Source: Acestrorhynchus altus (lineage: Eukaryota; Chordata; Actinopteri; Characiformes; Acestrorhynchidae). Taken from it: a DNA stretch of 64,000 nt. Below are positions 35,277 to 51,286 of this stretch, piece after piece. The notes beneath the pieces are model-generated. The model did no database searches. It was not told the origin of the DNA and saw nothing but the letters and a program-made list of their open reading frames with translations. The stretch covers positions 34,425,269-34,489,268 of the forward strand of contig CM067508.1 in the NCBI GenBank assembly GCA_034509495.1, written 5' to 3'. Made by a program: the position numbers and the translations under genes. Position 1 is the stretch's first letter. Each line of letters opens with the position of its first letter.

Positions 35277-35372
35277 GATTGAAATGATTGACTGAACTGC
35301 AGTTTCTATTGTCGCCACTGGGCGGCGGTCTGCTAGAAGGCACTATTATTAAGGGGTGGTTTTGTTGTTCCT
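35277..35372 (+). repeat. Direct repeat copy 2 with weaker CTCF-like motif
   Basis: GATTGACTGAACTGCAGTTTCTATTGTCGCCACTGG is identical to copy 1; the core here reads CCACTGGGCGGCGGT (35315-35329), two bases off consensus. Confidence 0.8.
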
Positions 35373-36975
35373 TCGTGTCGTTTCATTGACTTTGAGAGCG
35401 TTTTAATTCTCTTTGTCAGAAGAGTGAAGCAAACAGAGTGAATAACAGTGAATTTTTAAGGGAAAAATCAGAAAAAGGGTGATAGGCATTCAGACCAATG
35501 AGAACAGGGCTCAGGCCCGTCCTCAGCTCTGATTGGTTGGTTTGCCATTGCAGGCAGATGGGATTTAGTGTTCAGTAGAGGCCTCAGGATGACCCCTTAT
35601 GTTCTACACCATGTTTAATAAGCTGTGTGTGAAGGACTGGTTTATGTCCCTCCTGAGACCCCTGCGACTGAGAGCACTGCAGAACCGAGCCGCTGGCACT
35701 CAGGGTTCCACTCACAGATACAGATGTAGACGAGTCAAACGCACATCTGTTTCTCTCCCACATCTGTTCAGTCTAGAACCCAGCTGTGCTTTGAGTCCAC
35801 ACTAATAACTTTTAAAGTCCATTAACGGTGGACTGTCCATCCAAACCAACAGGACAATGAAGTAATAATGAAACATATGACATCATCTGAAATCAAATGT
35901 ATAATTATCTGTCTGTTTTGCAGATGTTGTTTAAACGTTTGCTGATATGGCTTCTTATTGATCTCTTATTAATGTAGTTTATCATTGTGAGAACCTGCTC
36001 TTTTGATCATAAATTAGGTAATTTTAAGGTTATGGAAACGCTCCCAGAACGTTACATGGTTCCTTAAATGTTTTTAATGTAAAGGTTACTGGGTTCCTTC
36101 ATTTTTTCCATCATTTTAAGGTTATGGTAATGTTAAAAGTAGTATTTCTTAGTGTTTTCGGGTGGAATTTGTGACACGGTGCTCCATCAAGCTAGAAAAA
36201 ACTGCTCATCTCTAAATAACTCCTGGACTGTTGGGAGAAGTTGCTCTTGGACGTTCTGATACGATTCCTTATTCACTTTGGTTCTTGGGAACCCCTCTGA
36301 ATGAGACCTGTTGTTTATCTTGCAGAGAAGTGGCTTCGTCTCGCACCCCCCCCATTCCTGAGCCACGCACCGGTGGTGACCAGGTGTTCAGGAGATGGTC
36401 ACTCAGCCTGAGGCCTTCACTGCAGCTGAACCCCTTTCCCTCAAGTCCTTCACTGGATAAATGGTTGATTAGGGTTCTTACAACAGCAACGTCTGTCTCC
36501 GAAACCCTTTCGATGCAATGATGCACGTTTCCCTGGAGGTAACCGAGGTGAGCAGAAACCTTAAGGCATCACCGCACCCTTTCCAAAGTAACCTGGCTGT
36601 CCTTCTCATTTGCATGATTGTGAAATCAGCCATCCTTGTCAATCTTTCCTACTGAGATATTGAGATTGAGTAATCTACATTAAATCATTTAGTCTGGCAG
36701 TCTGAACATAAACCCGAGTTGCTTCTTCACTTTTACCAGCAGTGTGGACCACGTTAAACCCGCCCCACGCTGCAGCAGCACTTCTGGCATTGGCACATGA
36801 TTTAGACTAGGAGGTAAACAAGGGTTTCTGGACTCCAGAGCAGAACGGAGTACACATGCAGCTCTTGGACTGTATGTAGATGTGGAGAAGCAGCAGTGAA
36901 ATGCTTCTTCACAAGCACTTCTCACTTCCATTCATTAGGAAATAAAATGGGGGACACAGGAATAGGACAATATTT
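35373..36975. other. CARMIL2-CTCF intergenic sequence with no recognised feature
   Basis: I see no gene, RNA or clear repeat here. Frames up to 96 codons on both strands show no domain and overlap each other. Confidence 0.5.
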
Positions 36976-38685
36976 TTTATTAGCTGTACAGCAATACATT
37001 CTCCAACACCACCTTTTCTCATATGCCCTCAATGCCCCCACCCAGCCATAATAAATGTCTTTATAATGTTGGTTTTCTGACCATTGTAAAAGTCACACAG
37101 TTGTAGCCAGGTTAAAAAAAAAATAAGAGCTTAACAAAAAAAAAAAAAAAAAAAAGCTATTTAAATGCAGTTACAAACAGGAGGAAAACTTCAGTCAGAA
37201 AAGAAAATCAGCAAAAAAAAAAAAAAAAAAAAAAAAAAGACATTGTTTTGAGACAAACATCCTTTCTTTCATACAAGCATTCTGTCCAAACTGAAGTCCT
37301 TCCCAAAGAGAACATCAAAATGGCTTCACCAGACCAGTTTTAAACCGAGATGTACGAGGCCTGGACAATACGTGCGACGGAACGAACGCGGACGACAGAA
37401 AACGTTTACGAACTGTTTTCGGTCGGTATGTGATGAACTCGAGCACGCGGCGCCGGGTTTAGGTCAACACATAGCACGTGCAAGCTTCGAGCTGTTCAGC
37501 ATCCCCTGTGTCCCTTTACCTCCTTTTACAGTCACAAAACCAACACGAGTGCATTTCTCGGAGACAGCCCATCAACTTACCCCTCTCGTCCTTACGCGAT
37601 GGGCTGAGGGAGAAACTCTTCTTCCCTTCACTGAAAAGCAGGTTCGAGAACAGAAAAAAAAAAAAACCGGGAGACATTTCAAGCCGTGGAAGGACAAGGA
37701 AAGGTAGGGGGAAAGGAGTTGGTGGTGATTGGGGTGGATGTTGTTGCCTACATGATCTTTTCGGCGTTTTTGCCCCCTTGGAGATTTAAAAAGCCGTTTG
37801 AGACAGGTTTTTTAAATGACTACCATTTAAAATGTCATTGCCCCAGCATTCAAGGTCATCGTTTCACTAGAAAAGGATTAAAACGCTCATAATAAAACAG
37901 AAAATAAAAATTTATTTACAAGCAAGACCAGCCAAGATTACCTTTGTTTTGTACAATGTTATCATCAACTGCAGAATATTTTTTTAATATATATACTTGA
38001 TGGATGGAGGTCATCGTCCCTGGCCAGATCATATGGCTACATTTCTAATCATCTCTCTACCGTTGTTAATCATGACCAATGAAAGCAAAAAAAAAAAAGA
38101 AGAAAAAAAAAAAAGAAATACAACAGTGATAAAAATTGTCGTATATGTCAGACGTTAAAAAGGATATTTGTGGAACAGATGGGGTAAAAATGCCCATTTC
38201 TACAGCAGTGATAGCAATTCTAAATACCAAGGCTTGACCAGGCACAGACGTTTCCGTTCTGAATATTGCCGTGGTAATGAACGTCAGACTGAAAAGATGA
38301 AAGAATATTGGCGTATTAGTCAGGAAAAAAAGGAAAAACCTAAACGCATGTAGTTCACTACAGTAAATCCAACTGCTCGGTCTCATCATCTCTGTGACCC
38401 CCGCCACACACAAGATGGTATACACAGGACAATCAGACTACCTAGCTGAAAACGTGGGGATGAGAATTAGGACAAGGAGGGGGGGAGACGAAAACAAAAA
38501 CTAATCTGGAGTTTAACAATGAGAAATGATCCGTGAAAATTTAATTTTCTCATGTTGATCAGAAACGGAACAAGGACACTGACGGGAGTGGTCTTCCGAT
38601 AGGTGGGGAGTTGACAGCGTGGTAGGGACGAGTGTATGTTTGTGTGTTGTAGGCCTGTGAGCATGCTTTGTTTTGTGTGTCCACA
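36976..38685 (-). other. ctcf: CTCF 3'UTR with candidate poly(A) signals
   Basis: The sequence following the stop codon is AT-rich and repeat-poor. AATAAA on the minus strand occurs at about 37911-37916 and at 36976-36981; the second, followed by a T/GT-rich stretch, is a plausible distal end giving a 1.7-kb 3'UTR. Homopolymer T runs in the transcript sense lie at 38088-38115, 37216-37238 and 37136-37155. The exact cleavage site cannot be fixed from sequence alone. Confidence 0.5.
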
Positions 38686-42695
<4,010 letters not shown>

Positions 42696-43080
42696 GGATA
42701 CCACCTTTGGTAGACCAGAAGAAAGTTCTTAACGTGAGGATTCTTACAGTGCCTATAGAACCTAGTCCAGCCATTACATCCACAACCAAGTTACACACCA
42801 TTCAGAAATCTGCAGAGGGGACGTTTAATTTTGGAACTGTGAATATATGGAATGATTAACACTAACCTGGCTGTTCTCATTTGTTGAAGTGTGCCCACAC
42901 TCCTACACTGACTTAGAACCAAGGTACTAAAGTTGGTCGTGATACAGGAACCGACCAGTGGACAGAGAATCATCCATTTTTTAAAAAACCCAGAATCTCA
43001 TACCTCCTCACTTCTCCACGTTTCAACCATAAAAAAAAACATGAAACGAGCACCTTACAGTCCAACCTCCAGACTCATAG

Positions 43081-43155
43081 GATAAGTTTAACTTTACTGA
43101 TCCCTTGGGAGGGTTCCCTCGGGGAAATATCTGATCTCCCACCATCCCAGTCCAA
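43081..43155 (-). repeat. LINE 3' tail in CTCF intron 1
   Basis: Read on the minus strand, GAGGGAACCCTCCCAAGGGATCAGTAAAGTTAAAC matches the LINE 3' ends at 46030-46070 and 53700-53740. Confidence 0.65.
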
Positions 43156-43354
43156 GTTAATATCTTATCCGAGAAGCTCCAACCCGCTCATCTGAGGAGG
43201 CTCCTCCGGGGAGCAGCAGAGCTCCTCTCTCAGGAACACCAGCCCTGAGCGCGGCTGAGAGTGACCCGCCGCGGGACGGTTACAGAGGAGCTCTGCGCCT
43301 CCTCCGACCAGCGGGCAGAGCGCTCTGCGGGGGAGGAGGAGGCGTCTCCTTTTG

Positions 43355-43476
43355 CATTTATATCTACAAGCACGGTCAGCCAAGGGCCGCCGGGGCCCCC
43401 ACCCACTCAGCGACCCGGGCGGGGTGAGCGCGGGTCCCCGGTGGCCCTTGGCTGACCGTGTTTGTAGATATAAATG
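43355..43476. repeat. 41-bp inverted repeat in CTCF intron 1
   Basis: Arms 43355-43395 and 43436-43476 are reverse complements with two mismatches, around a 40-bp GC-rich loop. Each arm joins an AT part (CATTTATATCTACAA) to a GC part (GGTCAGCCAAGGGCC). Confidence 0.9.
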
Positions 43477-44097
43477 GGGCCCAGGGCCGCATAGCGGGTG
43501 GGGGGCCCGGGCCGCTGAGTCGTTGGGGGCCCCGGGCCGCCTCATCCAGAAGAGCGGGAGGCGCGCGCCGCTGCGTTAGCCGCCGAGCTAACAGGCTGCC
43601 GGAGCCGCTCCTCCCCGCGTTCGGTCGGTCGAATCTCCGGGCGGCTCCCGAAGCATTCGTTCTCCGCCCCACAGATAGCCACCGCCGTGCTGGGAGAACT
43701 GGGAGCGCTGGGAGAACTGGAGAAGGTTGTAAAAGCGCGGAGGCTCGGGCAGCACCGCCTATGCTAAGCTACCACTCGCGCAGAAACGGCGGGTTTCTGA
43801 CAGGAAACAAAGAGCGGGAGAAAATGGACGCGCGGCCTAAAGCCGCACCGAACCCCGCGCGGCAGCGGCCGAGCATCGGGCCCAGCCGCGGGCCAAGGGC
43901 GGCGCGGCGGCGGCGGAAAGCAGCAGCGGAGCCCGAACCGCCGGGTTATAAATGTTTTTCGCTGAATTTTCGATAACGATAGAGGGAGACAAACACCCCC
44001 CGCGCCGCCGGACCGAGCGGAGCCCCATCGTGACACCTAGAGGCCGATTAAAGCTCCTGCAAAGCTGCCCCGTCCCCCCGAAAGCGCGGCGCCTCAC

Positions 44098-44240
44098 CTG
44101 CTCGTCCCGCTCGCTGCTCTGCTCGGGGTCTCGGCGAAGGCCGGGCTCGGCTGCTCTGCTGGCGCTGAGGCTGTCCGCGCGTCCTGCCGCTGCGCCGCTT
44201 TTAATCCTCTCCGCTCGCGCAGAGTACAGGCTCCGCACAA
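44098..44240 (-). other. ctcf: CTCF non-coding first exon (5'UTR)
   Basis: On the minus strand the sequence GAGCAG|GTGAGG gives a consensus donor with the last exon base at 44098. The next exon downstream begins a few bases 5' of the ATG at an AAAG|GTGG acceptor (last intron base about 42705). No ATG-led frame continues from this exon into the CDS, so it is taken as untranslated, as in other vertebrate CTCF genes. The 5' end near 44240 is a guess from the promoter motifs; the transcription start was not determined. Intron 1 is about 1.4 kb. Confidence 0.6.
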
Positions 44241-44394
44241 AATGGCGGCCCGAGGCGGTTGCTGCGCGTGCGCTGCGCGCAGGGGGGGCGGTGATGGGGG
44301 ACTGGGGCAAGGGTGAGGGGAGGGGGCGCTGAGCCCAGTTCTGCTACTTACTCACAGCTGGGTTGCCAGGTTCGGGTGCGTGTTCCCGCCAAAT

Positions 44395-45205
44395 TTGCCT
44401 TGTTTACTATTATTATTATTAACCCTAATTAAATATAATTTTACTCCTGATTATTATTTACTATAATTAAATATAATTTACCCTGATTTATTCTATCTTA
44501 ATTGATTATTATTTACCATAATTTGTTATAATTTACCATAATTTATCATAATTTACCCTTATTGTTATTTACCCTAATTTAATATAATTTACCATCATTT
44601 ATTATACCTTCCTTTATTACTATTTACCCTAATTTAATTGTTTCTATTAAATGTTTGACTGGGATTTGAAATGACTGTTAAAGATAATTATATCATAATA
44701 TTATAAAGATAATAAAACTAATAATAACTAAACAAAAATGCTTAAGAAGTATGAATTAGATTATAAAATTAAAACAGTAAGATTTAAGGTGTTACTCTGG
44801 TAGTTCTTGTGAAATGAACAGTTTGGGCTGGATTTTGTTTTTTGCACCTGGCAACCCTGACTACTTCACTCCAGCAAATACACTCCTAACACAAACACTC
44901 CTAATATACTAACAACTCAAACACTCCTAACACACTCCTAACACAAACACTCCTAATATACTAATAACTTAAACACTCCTAATATACTAATAACTCAAAC
45001 ACTCCTAACAACACTCCTAACACAAACACTCCTAATATACTAATAACTTAAACACTCCTAATATACTAATAACTCAAACACTCCTAACACACTCCTAACA
45101 TACTCCTAACTCAAACACTCCTAACACAAACTATCCTAACACAAACACTCCTAATATACTCCTAACACACACTCCTACCACAAACACTCCTAATATACTA
45201 ATGTA
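44395..45205. repeat. AT-rich tract and ACTCCTAACACAA minisatellite
   Basis: 44400-44640 repeats TAATTTACC-type units. 44865-45205 is a tandem array of variants of AACACTCCTAACACA and CTCCTAATATACTAATAACT. No coding frame. Confidence 0.85.
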
Positions 45206-45604
45206 CGTTTTGTGTTGAGGCTCATTGGCTGATTGCTGAAATGTGTTTTTTGCCAAATCGTGTTACCATAGCTACTAGTTTAACTGTAGATTCAACATTG
45301 AGGGGAGAACAATGTTTCCAAAACATCACGCCAATATCAACAACAGTAATGGCAATAATAATTACAAAAGGGATCATCACAATAATGTAGATACTTTAAA
45401 GTACAGTAAGAATAAGTACAGTCAGTTTCTCTGTGAGGACAGTGACACACTGACACAGCTGCCTGCAGGGCATATCCAGTTAAGTCACCTCAGGATTTTT
45501 AGGGCATCCAGGGTCTTCAGGCAAAAATCCTGATATGCCTGGATTTGCCACTATTATATACCAGAATAAAACTGTAAATATAATAATAGGCTAAAGCTCC
45601 TCAT

Positions 45605-46080
45605 CAGAAAATGCTAGTACACCTGTACAGAAGGGGACAGAGCAGGCTGTACTTTCTGAGGAGACTACAGCCCTTCAAAATCTGCAGGAAACTACAGATG
45701 TTTAATCAGTCCATGGTCGCCAATGTCCTGTTCTACACTGGGGTGTGCTGGCACAAAGCTGGACTCTCTGGTGACGGTGGCAGAGAAGTGGGCTTTGCGG
45801 AAACTACATTCTGGACAATGCAAGTCACCGTCTACACACTGTCATCAGCCACCAGAGGAGCCTGTTCAGTGAGAGACTGTTCCTTCCCAAGTGCAGGACC
45901 AACAGACTTAAAAGCTCTTTTGTCCCGCACGCCCTCAGACTGGACAGCTCCTCTCTGGGGGAGATTATTATTATCTTCCTACTCTTTTCTGTACTGTACT
46001 GATGCTGCTGCTGGAACCTTAATTTCCCTGACAGAACCCTCCCAAGGGATCAATAAAGTTCTATCCTATCCCATCATAGA
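45605..46080 (+). pseudogene. LINE 3' end
   Basis: Frames read LYRRGQSRLYFLRRLQPFKICRK and FNQSMVANVLFYTGVCW, the C-terminal end of a fish LINE reverse transcriptase ORF. The sequence finishes with CCTCCCAAGGGATCAATAAAGTTCTATCC, its 3' terminus. It is 5'-truncated and broken, and homologous to 53180-53745. Confidence 0.85.
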
Positions 46081-46159
46081 AGGCAGGATATCAGAACAGT
46101 CTTAACCCTTAGACCTCGAGGCCAATTAGGAACGTATTTATATAATGAATAGAATTTAA

Positions 46160-46490
46160 ATATTTGTAGGAATTTAACCATGTTTTGATCAAAAATTAAC
46201 TTGTGCCTGTTTTTTAACGTTTATGTTTTGCTCATAAGTACTAAAAAACACTTTGCATGTTTACATCAATTGTTTGTAATGATTCGATTGACAAGGATAT
46301 TTATAATAATAAGTTCAAAATACTTGACAGTGCTGCATATAAAATCAAACAAAAACCTAAATATTCTTTATTATTGTTGTCGTTTATGTATATATCAGTG
46401 TTATCCCTTCTCAGGACTTTTATTCTGAAACACTGTGTGAGCAAAGACAGACCCTCCCTTTTCATTTGCATTTATAACTTAATATATGGG
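46160..46490 (-). mobile_element. Arm of a dispersed element shared with 20640-20950
   Basis: AATGATTCGATTGACAAGGATATTTATAATAATAAGTTC matches, inverted, 20765-20815. It joins directly to minisatellite array C as it does to array B, so the minisatellite is part of a larger mobile unit. Confidence 0.7.
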
Positions 46491-46645
46491 TCAGTGATGT
46501 AATTAGCCCCGCCCCCTCTCACTGATCAGTCAGAGTCTGTATGCAGGTTATCAGCCCCGCCCCCTCTCTCTGATCAGTCAGAGTCTGTATGCACGTTGAT
46601 CATCAGCCCCGCCCCCTCTCTCTGATCAGTCGGTCTGTATACAGT
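46491..46645 (+). repeat. 52-bp GC-box minisatellite, array C (3 copies)
   Basis: Three GCCCCGCCCCCTCTC units with TGATCAGTCAGAGTC, the last one decayed; the same left flank CAGTGATGT as array A. Confidence 0.9.
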
Positions 46646-47039
46646 ATTTTGAGTGCTTATTCTTTTTATTATTCTGTTTATTTTCTTATTCTATTTTTAT
46701 ATTTTATAAAGGTGGGTGCAGCTGTGAGAATTTACAATTTCCCTCTGGGATTGATAAACTAATTCTGATTGGACGATCTCTAAACATACAGTTTATCCGG
46801 ACTTTCTGTGAGACTTTTATTTTGTTATGTTTGGAAATGAGGTGTAAAAAACATGACGTGTAAAATCACATCCTACTTGCAATCAAATTCTTACAAAAAC
46901 TATGTCGATATTAACGACAAAATTAAGGAAGAATAATTAATTAAGCTAAAACTGGTAAAGCTGGTTACATGGGTCAGAGGTTACGATGGTTGACCAGCAG
47001 AGGGTACATCTGTGAATTTGATGGTTTAGCTGGTCTACA

Positions 47040-47465
47040 AGCACGAGCAACCTAACCTAGCTGGACACCCAGATAACATTCCCATGTGGGGCCTGTATGG
47101 GTAACCCAACTGGGAACCAGAAAGTTCTGTCCACAGGACCAGGGTCCCTCATGGGACCAAGAAGTTAAACATAGGTTCTACACTGCACACAGAGCCTAGA
47201 TAGAACCTGTGTGAGATCAAGGTGAGCTGTAAAGATGGGGTCTATTCGGGTGTCCCAGTAACCCACCTAGACTGCTTTCCATCCACGTTTTTGTTTGGTC
47301 ACTAGTATGACCAAGCTTGATCAAGCTGGACCAGCAAGACCAGTATATGATTTGTTTTTGTTAGATGACCAGCTGTTAAACCACCTTGACCATCAAAGGC
47401 CAGTTGGAACCAGCTACAAGCAAAAGCTGGTCTTGAGCTGGATTTTTCAGCAGGGATGCTTGATT
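47040..47465. repeat. Dispersed fish repeats
   Basis: 47080-47275 (CCCAACTGGGAACCAGAAAGTT to GGGTGTCCCAGTAACCCACCTAG) is related to 48565-49080. 47290-47460 (GACCAGCTGTTAAACCACCTTGACC to GCTGGATTTTTCAGCAGGG) resembles another very common teleost repeat. Confidence 0.65.
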
Positions 47466-47739
47466 TAAAAAAATGGATACTGTCATATTAGATGATGATG
47501 ATGATGATGAGGTCCAGTAGTGGTCTAGTGGTGATAAATTGATGCAGCTGGTGTTCCTGCCGCTGCGACTTATGGCACTAAGAAAGGTAGCCCGTGGTTT
47601 GTATGTGAAAGTATGTGCAGATACCCAACACTGAGCAGGTGGAGAAGGTCAAACCCATATTTTAGTAAAAGCAGAGGTGTGTAATCCAGGTCCAGAAATG
47701 AAAGAAATGCTCCAGGATTAGGTTGGAGGATTACGACCT

Positions 47740-47965
47740 CAGTAACATGTTCTTCAGTGGTCAGGACCCCACAGCACCGCAGTGACACCACCATGGTGGT
47801 GGTGTGCTAGTGTGTGTTGCGCTGGTACGAGTGGATCAGACACAGGTAGCAGTCCAGTCTGATTATGTCTGATTATTGAAAGTCCACTCCGTTAGGCACC
47901 CTGGATATTTTGGGTCGGGGTTTAAACACTCCAGCAGCCCTGCTGTGTCAATGCAGACTGTATGC
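47740..47965. repeat. Foldback repeat, fragment
   Basis: GGTGGTGGTGTGCTAGTGTGTGTTGCGCTGGTACGAGTGG and GGGTTTAAACACTCCAGCAGCCCTGCTG are the family's core blocks, interrupted by unrelated sequence. Confidence 0.65.
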
Positions 47966-48539
47966 ACGTGGCTGTTTCATCAACAATTTTGGCAGCATCT
48001 GCAGTGGGTATGAAAGTTTGCCAGTGACTTGACCCGAGGTATCGGTGCCTGCTCGACCATCTCAGTACTGAGAAAGAGAGTCCGGAATTTGTAGTGGCAC
48101 ATGGGTGCACGGCCAGCTAAAATGACACGGTGCAATTGGACGGGACAAAAATCACTGACCTCCTTGAGTAAAAATGAGTTCATCTCACCTCCCCATGAAA
48201 AAAGAAAAGAAAAGAAAAACAGATTTGCGGTGTAAACCTTTGCGTTGTTGATGTCCTGGCATTAAGCAAAGTATTCACAACCAATTAACTGAACAGCTTC
48301 CCGGGAGGCGGCTCATACAGGCATTCAGTGAGCTCTTATCACCATCAATGGGAACAGTTCTCACTGTTTCAATACAATGGCACATTCCACGTCACTCTGA
48401 AGGGCTTTGTTGTACCTGATCAATCAACCTGCAGAAATTTTGATCACTATTATTCACCAATGATTAAAGTCTAATTATGTAGAAATTGGTATTTTATGAA
48501 AGGCTCATTGTGGTCTGTATCGTGGATTATACCTACAGG

Positions 48540-49090
48540 CCTTTTGTGAGATCCAATCCAACTGGAACCAGATGACATGCTCATATGGGGGCCTGTAGTT
48601 TTATCCATGCTGACCCCACATATGGATGCTCACCAGAGTCATGTGATGGGATCAGGAGGGTTTACATTGGGCCTATTTTAAGGTGGCATATTCAGATATA
48701 AGCATACTCAGAGCCCATGTCCAGTTAGATCCCCTTGGAACTCAGCTAGCCCACATTCCACCCCACATAAGCATGTTGGAGATCACCCGTATAACGTGTC
48801 GGGTCAGTACGGGCAGCCCAACTGGGAACCAGAAGGTTTTGTCCAGGGGTTCTATGTTGGCCCCACATATGGATGCCCACCAGGGTCAGTGATGATACCA
48901 GGAGGGGTTAAACATGGGCCCCATCTGGGTTGTACATTGCACAAGGTGCTTAGATGGGACCTGTGAGAAGTCAACTTTGGCTGTAACGATGGGGCCCATT
49001 TGGAAGCCCAACTGGGTCCCAGTAACAACAAAGTACAAGCCTATTCAGAGCCCACGCCCACCTGGAACCCACCTGGAACCCACCTAGCCT
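48540..49090. repeat. Dispersed fish repeat, tandem-like
   Basis: GGGCCCCATCTGGGTTGTAC, GATGGGGCCCATTTGG and TGACCCCACATATGGATGC motifs recur within the segment and in 47080-47275. Confidence 0.65.
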
Positions 49091-49221
49091 CCACCCTTAT
49101 TACTGTCCTAACAATGCTTACTTGTGTGCATGATGAAATTGGAATGCTTTGTGACAGACGTTCCGTGTATATATTCTCATTTGGCACTTATTCAACTGTG
49201 ACGCAGAAAAGTTTTTCCCCT

Positions 49222-49676
49222 TTTATTTTTTTACACCTGATGTCAGCAAGATTCTTGTCAGACAATATACTTTTTCTTATTAAAAAAAAAAAACAAAAAA
49301 CAATAAATCACTTAACGTCGCACAATCTGTATGTCATAAGGAAAAATACTTAAATCTGTTCAGCAGTTTGCCATTTTAAACCGCTCTTCTGAATTTTAAA
49401 TAAAGTCTGCTTCTCTTATTATAGTCACTCCCCAGTCATTTGAGGCACTTATACGTCGAGGAGGCTTTCTCTCTCCGTTCCAAAGTCTTAACGTAAAGTC
49501 AGCGGAAGAAATAAGTAAATTAAACCATAAGATCAGGTTCTAGCATAGAACCTGGGTGTCTAGTAGCACTCAATGAATGCTCTGATATAAGTCTTCTTCA
49601 TAATGCAATGGGGCCAGTGGAAAGATCACGAAGAAGCTGTCTTATACCTGTTCAAGGCAAAGTCCACCAACCACAG

Positions 49677-49725
<49 letters not shown>

Positions 49726-50374
49726 AAAAATCATCAATCTACACAAACGACAGCTGTTTCGTTCCAGTCATTCCTTCAGTACTGCTGCGCTAATGGTTTT
49801 CAGCAACAGAAAATGCCATAAATCCACCAACAGCACTTTGACAGACTGATGGAGAGCACGACAAAACGAGAGCTGTTCGTTTAGATATGATCATAAACTA
49901 ATTTCTTTGCATTGCTTGAATCGATGAACAGTATTTTTCAGTATTTCGAGCAGTTATTTCTGTAAATAAATGCTCTAAATATCAATATTTCTATTAGACA
50001 TTTGGCAGAATTATGACCAATACGTTATAGAATGAAATGAAAATGTCAACTGTACTCAAACGCAGGACTGTAAATGGTAAAACCAGAGAAACTGATGATG
50101 TGGAGGGGTTGCGTCATGTTCCCCCCAGACCTGTACACTCAAAACACACAAAGAAATGCAGCTAATATTCATATCTAAAAACCATAATCCTAGGTTTAGC
50201 TTTCACAATCAAGGTTATTTCACCATATCACAGCTGTAATGTCTGGACCTGCTCTCCACCAGTCTTTCAAACTGCTTCAGGGTGACTTTCTACCTTTTCT
50301 GGTACAGAAAGTCAAGTAGGCCAGCTTTTTTTTTTTGATGGAATGACTGGAATGAAGTGGTCTCGATTTATATA

Positions 50375-50405
<31 letters not shown>

Positions 50406-51286
50406 GAACATCATCACCACCACGTTTACAGCAGATATCCTCTTCAGATACGTTGCCGCTGGCTCACATCTCAGGTAGAGTGTGGTGAAGTCTTAAGAGT
50501 CGTTAACACTCAAAGCCTTTTACGTCTGAGTATCAACGTTTGTTTTCAACTAAATTACAACACAATAAAAAACATGTACACGTCCACTGGATTATACGTA
50601 CTGTGTCAGTAAAGCATATATAACGACAGTATGGAATGATGGCACTGTTACGCTAATACAGAATCATGGTTTAAAACACACACATACGCTCCGTCTCCCC
50701 ACCTCCCTGAGGAGGAACGGCACTCCTGAGCCCATTCCCACTACCCACTTACGTTTGCAGATCAAACATAAGAACTCTAGACAAAGAGGACAACCAGCGT
50801 CATCACGGGCCTCGTCACATTCTCTGCAGATTGAAGAATCCACCCCCTTTAAGCCGTGTGAAAGTAACACTTCATTGCACTGCGAGTGCCACGCGGCACA
50901 AGGTGCAGTAACGCCTGTCCGTCCACGTCGCTTCTGAAGCGCTGGTACAAGCCGAGTTTCGTGATTAGTGAAGGCAACACCATCAGGTCATAAGGCAGCA
51001 AAACACTTGTGGTAAGCCCACCCCACCCAAGCCCACCCTACTCATTCTCTTTCTAACATATCATATCTACATGCAGAATCATTTGAGTGTCCTCGTGTCC
51101 TCCGATTGCATGAACCCTCCAACACCACCTCCGGATGTTTTCACGGCGATGGCGTCTGCATCTGCTCTTCTACAACAGTGTATGGAGCACGTTTGATCGC
51201 GAGTCTTGCGTAGGCATGATTACAACTATGGGTACACAGGAGAGAGGGGTATATATTGTCTGTGGGTATCTCGGGTACGATGGCAT
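49222..51286 (-). other. RIPOR1 3' flank and probable 3'UTR
   Basis: No gene is seen between the RIPOR1 stop and the repeats further left. The stretch 50600-51286 looks single-copy and may be 3'UTR. The first clear AATAAA on the minus strand that I find is at 49222-49227, about 2 kb downstream; this is only a candidate. Inside lie (TA)n(TG)n at 49681-49727 and (TA)n at 50370-50405. Confidence 0.3.

Larger units (their letters stand above)
43165..44330 (-). promoter_or_regulatory. ctcf: CpG-island promoter of CTCF with YY1 and NRF1 motifs
   Basis: This stretch is GC-rich and dense in CpG, unlike everything around it. At 44238-44250 the plus strand reads CAAAATGGCGGCC, a strong YY1 element; a YY1 site in the CTCF promoter is, as I recall, known in other vertebrates. 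At 44263-44273 TGCGCGTGCGC resembles an NRF1 site. No TATA box is seen, typical of a housekeeping promoter. Open frames across this region on both strands are composition artefacts. Confidence 0.75.

Noticed and set aside
36231..36526. Small gene between CARMIL2 and CTCF
   Set aside because: Frames of about 90 codons exist on both strands with no recognisable domain or splice pattern; insufficient support.
43458..44332. Long open frames on both strands of the CpG island
   Set aside because: Overlapping frames on opposite strands in GC-rich DNA are expected by composition; the region is CTCF intron 1 and promoter.
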